DNA of 5,699 nucleotides from an uncultured Hungatella sp. (GTDB lineage Bacteria > Bacillota > Clostridia > Lachnospirales > Lachnospiraceae): contig CAUEKH010000188.1 of NCBI GenBank assembly GCA_959018155.1, positions 1 through 5,699 on the forward strand. The letters are read 5' to 3'. Below, piece by piece: positions 1 to 5,699 of this stretch; position 1 is the first letter of the stretch; every line of letters starts with the position of its first letter. Position numbers and translations under genes: made by a program. The notes below the pieces were generated by a model. That model was not told the DNA's origin and ran no database searches. It saw only the letters and a program-made list of their open reading frames with translations.

Positions 1-11
1 GCAAAATACGA

Positions 12-17
12 TAGAAT
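12..17 (+). promoter_or_regulatory. Possible -10 promoter box for the operon
   Basis: The hexamer TAGAAT matches the sigma-A -10 consensus TATAAT at five of six positions and lies 29 bases before the first start codon. The matching -35 box would fall before base 1, outside the window, so it cannot be tested. The region is A-rich, so a chance match is quite possible, and the first gene may instead be transcribed from further upstream. Confidence 0.2.
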
Positions 18-33
18 AGAGAAAGACGTGTAA

Positions 34-40
34 GAAAGGG
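34..40 (+). promoter_or_regulatory. Ribosome binding site of the unknown first gene
   Basis: GAAAGGG ends six bases before the ATG at 47. It is a moderate Shine-Dalgarno match at normal spacing and supports 47 as the start. Confidence 0.6.
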
Positions 41-46
41 CATCCA

Positions 47-1297
47 ATGGCTATCAAAATAAAATTTTCAATAGAACCAAAGCGCAGACTGATCCCCATA
101 AGACGTTGGGATACAAAGTCAGCAGAAGGACTCATTCAGAAGCTGGCTGAAGAAATGGGCTATTCCTGTGACACAAAAGAGGGGTATTTCAGGTGCCGGC
201 TCTGTCCGGGAGGCTATATCTGGTTTCTCTGGGATAACAAAAAAGTGACAGGCGAGAGCCAGACCAATATTGCCGGGCCGGGATTTCATGTGGCGGTCAT
301 AGAGTTTCTGGAACGTCTTGCGAAGGCGGGCGACTGGAAGCTGGAGGTCGACGACCAGACGGGGTACTACAGGAGACGCGATTTCCTCTCCATGAGACGG
401 AATTATTTTTACCGGTGGTTTACAGAAGTGATGGCGGCGGTATCAGGCTGGGAGGAAGGAGATAAGGAGACGTTCTGCTGGCCCGATGCGTATTACGAGC
501 CGGAGGGGCGGAAAGGGGCGCTGATTACCCATATACGTCCTTTTACTTATGCGGAAATTAAGGGGCTGGTCAATTCCGGACTCAGCATGGCGTTTGCCAG
601 GGAGTTTTTCATCTGGAATGAACTGGAAAAAGATGCCTGGTATTACCGCAACTGCGGGCTTGCACTCCTGAATCAGACGTGTTACTTTATGCCGTCGAAG
701 CGGAGTGCCGAAGATAAAAAAATAAATGATGCTGTCATTAAAAATCTGGAAATGGCTGTTTCCATGGACAGAATGATTCCATTTCCGGTCAGGGAGTATT
801 TGGAGGTGTGCGCTTTAGCAGAGCATGAGCCGGCAGATGTGGAAGGGCTTTCGCCGCTGCCTCACGATGTGGAGGTGGGCTGCCGGAAACGTCTGATTTA
901 CCGGAAATTGGGAAAGGTGAAGTTTCCGCTGCCGGGAAGCTTTATTTTTGATGAGAAACCCTGCAATGGGATGGATCATTATTACGATGGAGAAGGGTAC
1001 GGGGACCATGATTACTATATATACGGTGTTGCCATAGAGGCCAGGGGGGCTGCCGACTTTAAGGAGGCGTGGTTTACACAGGGGGTGCCGCAGGAGACGG
1101 TGGAGTTTGAAACAGGGGAAGTCAGGGCAAAAGCAGTCTTCTATGAACCGGAGGAGACAGAAGGGGTTACCCTTTATAACTGCTCCGCCCAGGTGCTGTA
1201 TCAGGAACAGAGGACAAATATTCACATCACCAGCAGGAGTCCGGGGGAAAAAGAGTGGGCTCTTGAACTGGTAAAAAAAATAAGAATTACAGAGTAG
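47..1297 (+). CDS. Conserved-looking hypothetical protein, soluble, family not recognised
   Basis: I do not recognise this 416-residue protein. It has no signal peptide and no membrane helix, so it is probably cytosolic. It is aromatic-rich, with 11 Trp (for example W21, W59, W62, W97, W124, W135, W145) and many Tyr, and it has 10 Cys including a single CxxC (C50, C53). Three parts can be seen. The N-terminal part (about 1-130) has a Gly-Pro-Gly-Phe-His turn at 77-81 leading into a helix. The middle part (about 165-260) is mainly helical. The C-terminal part (about 285-416) is strand-rich, with a Tyr/Asp/His-rich stretch at 309-327, and ends in a helix plus strand (ALELVKKIRI). That ending recalls Mog1/PsbP/DcrB-like domains, but this is only an inference from pattern. 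The start is backed by a Shine-Dalgarno site. The stop lies six bases before the ABC exporter gene and in the same frame, so the two are surely cotranscribed. Protein-coding status is secure; function is not. Confidence 0.85.
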   Translation: MAIKIKFSIEPKRRLIPIRRWDTKSAEGLIQKLAEEMGYSCDTKEGYFRCRLCPGGYIWFLWDNKKVTGESQTNIAGPGFHVAVIEFLERLAKAGDWKLEVDDQTGYYRRRDFLSMRRNYFYRWFTEVMAAVSGWEEGDKETFCWPDAYYEPEGRKGALITHIRPFTYAEIKGLVNSGLSMAFAREFFIWNELEKDAWYYRNCGLALLNQTCYFMPSKRSAEDKKINDAVIKNLEMAVSMDRMIPFPVREYLEVCALAEHEPADVEGLSPLPHDVEVGCRKRLIYRKLGKVKFPLPGSFIFDEKPCNGMDHYYDGEGYGDHDYYIYGVAIEARGAADFKEAWFTQGVPQETVEFETGEVRAKAVFYEPEETEGVTLYNCSAQVLYQEQRTNIHITSRSPGEKEWALELVKKIRITE

Positions 1298-1300
1298 AGG
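1296..1300 (+). promoter_or_regulatory. Ribosome binding site of the ABC exporter, overlapping the upstream stop
   Basis: AGAGG shares two bases with the TAG stop (1295-1297) of the preceding gene. It lies three bases before the ATG at 1304 and six before the ATG at 1307. The spacing favours the second ATG, so the protein may begin one residue later than the longest reading. A ribosome finishing the first gene would sit on this site, which suggests coupled translation. Confidence 0.55.
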
Positions 1301-1303
1301 TTT

Positions 1304-3088
1304 ATGATGGAACAGAGGGAAATGAAGACAGGCACACTTTTAAGGAGATTTGTGCCCTATTATAAGAAATACACACGGATTATGATTTTTGATTTATTCT
1401 GCGCGGCGCTTACCACAATCTGTGAACTCGTGCTGCCGCTGATTCTGCGCTATATCACCAACCAGGGGATGAAGGATTTGGCTTCTCTGACGACGGAGAT
1501 GATCATTGGGATCGGCGCTGTTTATTTTGGACTGCGTATCGTCGACGGCCTTGCCAGCTTCTATATGGCCTATACCGGTCACGTGATGGGGGCCGGGATT
1601 GAGACGGATATGAGGCATGATGCCTTTGAACATCTCCAGAAGCTGTCGGATAATTACTTTAACAATACGAAGGTGGGACAGATTATGTCCCGGATCACCA
1701 GCGATCTGTTTGATGTGACGGAATTTTCCCACCACTGCCCGGAAGAATTTTTTATTGCGTTTTTGAAGACTGCGGTGGCTTTCGTGATACTGGCGGGAAT
1801 CAACCTTCCGCTGACCGTGATCATCTTTGTGCTGATTCCGGTGATGGCTGTTTCCTGTTCGTATTTTAATATCCAGGTGCGGAAGGCATTTAAGCGCCAG
1901 CGGTACCATATCGGAGAGTTGAATGCCAGGATTGAAGACAGCCTTCTGGGCAATAAGGTCGTAAGGGCCTTCGCCAACGAGAAGGTGGAGATTGAGAAAT
2001 TCAACCGGGATAATGAAGAATTTTTAAATATCAAGCGTCAGACGTACAAGTACATGGCGGCATTTCAGAATACGATCCGCATGTTCGACGGTCTGATGTA
2101 CGTGGTGGTAATTGTGGCCGGCGGTTTATTTATGCTGAAAGGGCTGATTGCGCCGGGTGACCTGGTGGCGTATACCATGTATGTGACGACGCTGCTGGCA
2201 ACCATCCGCCGGATTATCGAGTTTGCGGAGCAGTTCCAGAGAGGTATGACGGGAATCGAGCGTTTTACAGAGCTGATGGATGCGTCGGTGGATATTTTTG
2301 ACGAGGAAGGCGCGGTGCCGTTGAAAGATGTCCGCGGTGATATTGTATTTGAGGGAGTCTCATTTGAGTATCCGGATGACCACAATCCGGTGCTTTCCCG
2401 CATTGATCTGGAGATTAAACCGGGCGAGAAGGTTGCGCTGGTGGGACCATCCGGAGGCGGCAAGACGACGCTCTGCAACCTGATTCCGCGTTTTTACGAC
2501 CCGACGGAAGGACGGATCCTTCTGGATGGGCAGAATATCAGAAATGTGACGCTGGGAAGTCTCCGCAACAGCGTCGGCGTGGTTCAGCAGGATGTCTATC
2601 TTTTCTCGGGAACGGTATATGAAAACATCGAATATGGCCATCCCGGAGCGACCAGGGAAGAAGTTGTGGCGGCGGCGAAGATGGCCGGGGCTCACGATTT
2701 TATTATGGGGCTTAAAAATGGGTATGATACGTATGTGGGAGAGCGCGGCGTGAAGCTTTCCGGCGGGCAGAAGCAGCGGATCAGCATTGCCAGAGTATTT
2801 TTAAAGAATCCTCCGGTTCTGATTCTCGATGAGGCCACCTCTGCCCTCGACAATGAGAGCGAGCATCTCGTATCTCAGTCCCTGGAGCGGCTGGCCAAGG
2901 GAAGGACAACCCTCACCATCGCCCACAGGCTGACTACGATAAAAAATGCGGACAGAATTCTTGTGCTGTCCGGAAGCAATATTGTAGAAGAAGGAAATCA
3001 CGAGCAGCTTCTGAAAAAACAGGGAATTTATTATCAGTTATATACTTCTGCCAATGAGGCGGAACAGGAACGAAATAAAGGAGAATAG
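1304..3088 (+). CDS. ABC exporter half-transporter (fused membrane and ATPase domains), MsbA/Sav1866 type
   Basis: This is a complete 594-residue half-transporter of the usual family length, expected to dimerise in the cytoplasmic membrane and export a lipid, drug or peptide using ATP. The membrane domain spans about 1-320, with six hydrophobic segments near 24-46, 66-90, 148-166, 169-186, 262-280 and 284-305. It contains the conserved cytoplasmic stretch NARIEDSLLGNKVVRAFANE (207-226), typical of Sav1866-like exporters. The nucleotide-binding domain (about 346-585) is intact: A-loop Tyr near 356, Walker A GPSGGGKT (381-388), Q-loop at 428-429, x-loop VGERG (478-482), signature LSGGQ (485-489), Walker B VLILDE with catalytic Glu510, D-loop SALD (513-516) and switch His541. 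No extra domain, such as a C39 peptidase, is present. Two adjacent ATGs (1304, 1307) are possible starts. Only one such subunit is in the window, so a homodimer is the simplest reading; a partner outside the window is not excluded. The substrate cannot be told from sequence. Confidence 0.96.
   Translation: MMEQREMKTGTLLRRFVPYYKKYTRIMIFDLFCAALTTICELVLPLILRYITNQGMKDLASLTTEMIIGIGAVYFGLRIVDGLASFYMAYTGHVMGAGIETDMRHDAFEHLQKLSDNYFNNTKVGQIMSRITSDLFDVTEFSHHCPEEFFIAFLKTAVAFVILAGINLPLTVIIFVLIPVMAVSCSYFNIQVRKAFKRQRYHIGELNARIEDSLLGNKVVRAFANEKVEIEKFNRDNEEFLNIKRQTYKYMAAFQNTIRMFDGLMYVVVIVAGGLFMLKGLIAPGDLVAYTMYVTTLLATIRRIIEFAEQFQRGMTGIERFTELMDASVDIFDEEGAVPLKDVRGDIVFEGVSFEYPDDHNPVLSRIDLEIKPGEKVALVGPSGGGKTTLCNLIPRFYDPTEGRILLDGQNIRNVTLGSLRNSVGVVQQDVYLFSGTVYENIEYGHPGATREEVVAAAKMAGAHDFIMGLKNGYDTYVGERGVKLSGGQKQRISIARVFLKNPPVLILDEATSALDNESEHLVSQSLERLAKGRTTLTIAHRLTTIKNADRILVLSGSNIVEEGNHEQLLKKQGIYYQLYTSANEAEQERNKGE
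3078..3083 (+). promoter_or_regulatory. Ribosome binding site of the DegV gene
   Basis: AAGGAG lies inside the last codons of the ABC exporter gene, eight bases before the ATG at 3092. It is a strong site at ideal spacing and fixes the start of the DegV gene, which follows the exporter stop after three bases. Confidence 0.8.
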
Positions 3089-3091
3089 CAG

Positions 3092-3955
3092 ATGAGAACA
3101 GCGATCGTTACGGACAGTAACAGTGGAATTACCCAGAAACAGGGGGAAGAAGCGGGAATTCATGTGGTTCCCATGCCGTTCATGATGGACGGTGACACGT
3201 ATTTTGAAGATATCAGCCTGACGCAGGAGAAGTTCTATGAAAAGCTGAGGGAGGGCGCGGATATCTCCACTTCCCAGCCGGCGCCGGCTGCGCTTCTCGA
3301 CCTGTGGAACGATTTATTGAAGGAAAATGACGCAGTCGTTCATATTCCCATGTCCAGCGGGCTCAGCAGCGCCTGTGAAAATGCCCATATGCTGGCTGCC
3401 GATTTCGACGGAAAGGTTTGCGTTGTCGATAACCACAGAATTTCCGTGACTTTGCGCCAGTCGGTGATGGAGGCGAAGAGGCTTGCGGATACCGGTATGG
3501 CGGCGGAGGAAATCAAAAGAAAACTGGAGGAGAGCGGCTCTGATTCTTCGATCTATATTACTGTTGATACGCTGGAATATTTAAAAAAGGGTGGTCGGAT
3601 TACTCCGGCAGCGGCGCTTCTCGGTACATTTCTGCGGATTAAGCCGGTTCTCACAATTCAGGGAGAGAAGCTGGATGCCTTTGCAAAGGCCAGAACGATG
3701 AAACAGGCTAAATCCATCATGGTGACGGCGGCTAAAAAGGATTTGGAGGAGCGGTTCGGGGATCCGGAGGCGGTGGATACCCACATTGCTATTGCCCACA
3801 CCAACAGCGAGGCTGCCGCCCTGGAATTTAAACGGGAACTGATGGAAATGTTCCCGAAGACCGGTGAGATCTATGTGGATCATTTATCCTTAAGCGTATC
3901 GTGCCACATTGGCCCGGGTGCGCTGGCGATTGCGTGTACGAAAAAACTTTCCTGA
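3092..3955 (+). CDS. DegV family protein (fatty-acid-binding, FakB-like)
   Basis: This 287-residue protein has the full length and all the landmarks of the DegV family: TDSNSGI near the N-terminus (7-13), TSQPAP (60-65), SSGLS (88-92), EYLKKGGRI (162-170), IKPVL (183-187) and HIGPGA (272-277). Members hold one fatty acid in a buried pocket. Characterised FakB proteins present it to the kinase FakA, which makes acyl-phosphate for phospholipid synthesis. The Thr/Ser at 60-61 and the His at 272 sit in the motifs that contact the carboxylate in known structures. The VDNHRISVT stretch (112-120) replaces the more common VDSRSVSMG type; I believe VDN-type members are frequent in Lachnospiraceae. No FakA gene is present here, so the kinase must be encoded elsewhere. 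The protein has no signal peptide and acts in the cytosol. Its place after a lipid-type exporter fits envelope lipid handling but proves no link. Calling it FakB is by family; fatty-acid binding is not shown for this protein. Confidence 0.95.
   Translation: MRTAIVTDSNSGITQKQGEEAGIHVVPMPFMMDGDTYFEDISLTQEKFYEKLREGADISTSQPAPAALLDLWNDLLKENDAVVHIPMSSGLSSACENAHMLAADFDGKVCVVDNHRISVTLRQSVMEAKRLADTGMAAEEIKRKLEESGSDSSIYITVDTLEYLKKGGRITPAAALLGTFLRIKPVLTIQGEKLDAFAKARTMKQAKSIMVTAAKKDLEERFGDPEAVDTHIAIAHTNSEAAALEFKRELMEMFPKTGEIYVDHLSLSVSCHIGPGALAIACTKKLS
3275..3290 (+). repeat. Perfect 16-base GC-rich palindrome inside the DegV gene
   Basis: CAGCCGGCGCCGGCTG equals its own reverse complement over all 16 bases. 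It encodes the conserved Gln-Pro-Ala-Pro-Ala part of the fatty-acid-site motif (residues 62-66). Since the protein motif constrains these codons, the symmetry is probably a by-product of codon choice. It has no loop, no U tract and no obvious role as a terminator. Confidence 0.6.
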
Positions 3956-3972
3956 TGACGGAAAAGCAGAGT

Positions 3973-3980
3973 GGGAGGAA
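3973..3980 (+). promoter_or_regulatory. Ribosome binding site that decides the histidine kinase start
   Basis: GGGAGGAA ends seven bases before the ATG at 3988. It is by far the best Shine-Dalgarno site near the beginning of the kinase frame. The earlier in-frame starts (GTG 3901, inside the DegV gene; ATG 3955, overlapping the DegV stop by one base) lack any comparable site. I therefore place the kinase start at 3988. Confidence 0.75.
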
Positions 3981-3987
3981 TGCCGGT

Positions 3988-5433
3988 ATGTTTTTCCATA
4001 TGAAACCGGTAAAATTCAGAATTACCATTAGCTTAAGTGTATTGCTGATTGCGCTGTTCCTCCTGGTTGGTTTTGCGCCGACGCTGATTGAAAATGAGAT
4101 TATGCTGAGGACATACCGGCAGAATCAGATTGATGCCAGAATGCAGGAACTGCAGAATCAGTGTACTATTTTAAGCAATAAGATGACCCGGGCGGCCTAT
4201 TTATCGACAGAGCCCAGGGATACGCTGCTGGATAATGAGATGGCTATAAAGGCCGATATGTTCAACGGCAGAATTTTTATTGTCAATAAGAATTTCCGGA
4301 TAATCAGCGATACATTTTCTTTATCTGTCGGTAAACTGAATGTGTCGGAGGAGGTTATCCGGTGCTTTAACGGAGAGAACAGTAGCAAATACAATTCAGA
4401 GAAAAATTACGCGGCTCTGACCATACCGATCTACTCCAACAGCGAGGACAAGGTGATCGACGGGGTCATGATTGTGACGGCCTCCACAGAGGATCTGCTC
4501 AACCGGATTACGGCTGTGTCAGAGAAAGGCAGTTTTCTCCATGTGATGATGTTTACCATCCTGGCGATTCTCGTCGTGCTTTTGGTGAAGCTGCTGCTGA
4601 AGCCATTTAAGGAACTGCAGTTTAAGCTGAACCGGGTGGAAGAAGGAAATTTAGACGAAGATATCAGTTCCCATTCCTACAAGGAGATGGAGCGTATAAC
4701 GGAGTCCATCAGCAAGACGCTCAAGAAATTAAAGGCGGTGGATCAGTCGAGGGAAGAGTTCGTTTCCAACGTCTCTCACGAACTGAAGACGCCCATCACC
4801 TCTATCCGGGTGCTGGCTGATTCTCTTATGAGTATGGACGACGTCCCGGTGGAACTTTATCGGGAGTTTATGACGGACATTTCCGATGAGATCGACCGGG
4901 AGAGCAAGATCATTGATGATCTTCTTTCTCTGGTCCGCATGGACAAGACTGCCGGAAATGTGCTGAATATCGCCCAGGTAAATATCAACGGTCTGATGGA
5001 ACTGATCTTAAAGAGACTCCGCCCCATCGCTGGAAAACGAAATGTGGAACTTACATTTGAGAGTATCCGCGAGGTGACAGCCGATGTGGATGAGGTAAAA
5101 CTGTCCCAGGCATTCAACAATCTTGTGGAAAATGCCATCAAGTACAATGTAGAGGGCGGCTGGGTGCGCGTGACCTTAGACGCGGACCACAAGTTTTTCT
5201 ATGTTAAGGTGGCAGACTCCGGGATCGGGATTCCGGCTGAATTCCAGGAACATGTCTTTGAGCGCTTTTACCGGGTGGACAAGGCGCGTTCCAGGGAGAC
5301 GGGAGGCACCGGCCTGGGCCTTGCGATTACGAGAAGTATCGTCCTGATGCACCAGGGCGCCATCCGGCTTACCAGCCGGGAGGGTGAGGGGACGACTTTC
5401 ACAGTCAGAATCCCGCTGACCTATATTCCATAG
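3988..5433 (+). CDS. Membrane sensor histidine kinase, WalK/PhoR-like
   Basis: From ATG 3988 the protein has 481 residues. In order it has TM1 (about 12-32), an extracellular sensor of about 150 residues (33-182) that looks PAS/Cache-like (strands around RIFIVN at 95-100 and a GVMIVTAS strand at 159-166), TM2 (about 184-204), a HAMP linker (about 203-255), HisKA and HATPase_c. The H-box is FVSNVSHELKTPITS with phospho-acceptor His264; the E-x-x-T after it (Glu265, Thr268) suggests both kinase and phosphatase activity. The ATP site is complete: N-box NNLVENAIKYN with Asn382, G1 DSGIGI (410-415), F-box FERFYRVD (424-431) and G2 GGTGLGLAI (439-447). No PAS domain lies between HAMP and HisKA. The frame is open back to GTG 3901, inside the DegV gene, but the ribosome binding site favours 3988. 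No response regulator gene adjoins it here, which is unusual for this class. A GerM-like lipoprotein follows after 16 bases. The ligand is unknown; an envelope signal is the likely type. Confidence 0.95.
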   Translation: MFFHMKPVKFRITISLSVLLIALFLLVGFAPTLIENEIMLRTYRQNQIDARMQELQNQCTILSNKMTRAAYLSTEPRDTLLDNEMAIKADMFNGRIFIVNKNFRIISDTFSLSVGKLNVSEEVIRCFNGENSSKYNSEKNYAALTIPIYSNSEDKVIDGVMIVTASTEDLLNRITAVSEKGSFLHVMMFTILAILVVLLVKLLLKPFKELQFKLNRVEEGNLDEDISSHSYKEMERITESISKTLKKLKAVDQSREEFVSNVSHELKTPITSIRVLADSLMSMDDVPVELYREFMTDISDEIDRESKIIDDLLSLVRMDKTAGNVLNIAQVNINGLMELILKRLRPIAGKRNVELTFESIREVTADVDEVKLSQAFNNLVENAIKYNVEGGWVRVTLDADHKFFYVKVADSGIGIPAEFQEHVFERFYRVDKARSRETGGTGLGLAITRSIVLMHQGAIRLTSREGEGTTFTVRIPLTYIP

Positions 5434-5435
5434 AC

Positions 5436-5442
5436 AGGAGGG
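5436..5442 (+). promoter_or_regulatory. Ribosome binding site of the lipoprotein gene
   Basis: AGGAGGG lies seven bases before the ATG at 5450 and three bases after the kinase stop. It is a near-ideal Shine-Dalgarno site. A nearer ATG at 5445 is only two bases from it and is followed by CGA and a TGA stop, so it is not the start. Confidence 0.85.
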
Positions 5443-5449
5443 CGATGCG

Positions 5450-5699
5450 ATGAAACGATGGTTATACGGCCTGTTCCTCCTGCTTCTTGTGCTGTCCCTG
5501 TCGGGCTGCAAAAAAAATGACGGAGGGGACGAGCAGGTGGAAGGGGTATACGATATTTACTACTTAAATTCTTCCATGACAAGGCTGGAACCCATTTCCT
5601 ATGAGATGCCATTGAAACCGGAAGAGGATCCGCTGCCGGATACGGACTGGTATATTATGCGTCTGATCGAGCAGCTTCGGACGGTTCCGAAAAGCCTGG
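5450..5699 (+). CDS. Lipoprotein with N-terminal part of a GerMN-like domain (3' truncated by window)
   Basis: Only the first 83 residues are inside the window, and the frame is still open at the edge. They begin with a short basic n-region (MKR), a hydrophobic run of mostly Leu (5-17) and the lipobox LSGC (17-20). Cys20 would therefore be lipidated and the mature protein anchored on the outer face of the membrane. After a short polar linker, the stretch from VYDIYYLN (33-40) through the Arg-Leu-Glu-Pro segment and the IMRLIEQL helix (69-76) fits the start of a GerMN domain, known from the spore germination protein GerM and from LpqB. This assignment rests on pattern recall and an incomplete domain, so it is less sure than the lipoprotein call. 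The gene follows the kinase by 16 bases with a strong ribosome binding site, so the two are cotranscribed. An A8 run directly follows the lipobox Cys codon. Confidence 0.8.
   Translation, partial: MKRWLYGLFLLLLVLSLSGCKKNDGGDEQVEGVYDIYYLNSSMTRLEPISYEMPLKPEEDPLPDTDWYIMRLIEQLRTVPKSL

Noticed and set aside
815..1225. Minus-strand open frame of 136 codons antisense to the unknown gene
   Set aside because: It lies fully inside a well-supported gene with its own ribosome binding site, and its translation shows no recognisable motif.
1394..2034. Two overlapping minus-strand open frames antisense to the exporter membrane domain
   Set aside because: The exporter is certain on the plus strand. The antisense translations are His/Arg/Ser-rich, as expected of reversed coding sequence, and they overlap each other.
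2065..2695. Minus-strand open frames antisense to the ATPase domain
   Set aside because: They are mirror frames of highly conserved Walker A and Q-loop codons, with no motif of their own.
3901..3987. Longest version of the kinase gene starting at GTG 3901
   Set aside because: It would overlap the DegV gene by 55 bases and has no good ribosome binding site, whereas ATG 3988 has a strong one at seven bases.
3956..3987. Possible terminator or promoter in the 32-base gap between the DegV and kinase genes
   Set aside because: No stem-loop with a U tract and no -35/-10 pair is visible; the gap holds only a ribosome binding site.
5445..5453. Two-codon mini frame ATG-CGA-TGA whose stop overlaps the lipoprotein ATG
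   Set aside because: Its ATG is only two bases from the Shine-Dalgarno site, too close for efficient use; it is most likely a chance by-product of the leader.
4857..5612. Minus-strand open frames antisense to the kinase ATPase domain and the lipoprotein start
   Set aside because: They overlap two well-supported plus-strand genes and have no recognisable protein features.

Overview
The window looks like chromosome from a low-to-middle GC Gram-positive anaerobe of the Clostridia, most likely Lachnospiraceae-like. The evidence is the strong purine-rich Shine-Dalgarno sites, the roughly 50% GC with mixed codon use, a DegV-family protein of a Lachnospiraceae-like type, and a WalK/PhoR-like kinase followed by a GerM-domain lipoprotein. 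This taxonomic guess is inference; there is no rRNA or other marker.

Five genes lie on the + strand with very short gaps (6, 3, 32 and 16 bases), so they read as one transcription unit. In order they are: (1) 47-1297, a 416-residue soluble protein of unknown family, rich in Trp, Tyr and Cys; (2) 1304-3088, a complete half-size ABC exporter of the MsbA/Sav1866/YknU-YknV type; (3) 3092-3955, a DegV-family fatty-acid-binding protein; (4) 3988-5433, a membrane sensor histidine kinase with two TM helices, an extracellular sensor, HAMP, HisKA and HATPase; (5) 5450 to the window end, a lipoprotein with the start of a GerMN-like domain, cut by the window edge. Only the first 46 bases are upstream of a gene; they hold a ribosome binding site and a weak candidate -10 box. 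There is no stretch over 300 bases without a gene. I see no rRNA, tRNA, CRISPR array, insertion sequence, attachment site, riboswitch or rho-independent terminator, and all minus-strand open frames look like shadows.

Functionally, genes 2 to 5 share a cell-envelope and lipid theme: a lipid- or drug-type exporter, a fatty-acid carrier, an envelope-sensing kinase and a surface lipoprotein. The kinase has no response regulator next to it inside the window; its partner must lie downstream of 5699 or elsewhere. The kinase-then-lipoprotein order recalls actinobacterial MtrB-LpqB. I found no convincing new defence or mobile system. The most open questions are the unknown first gene tied to the exporter and the kinase/GerM-lipoprotein pair.
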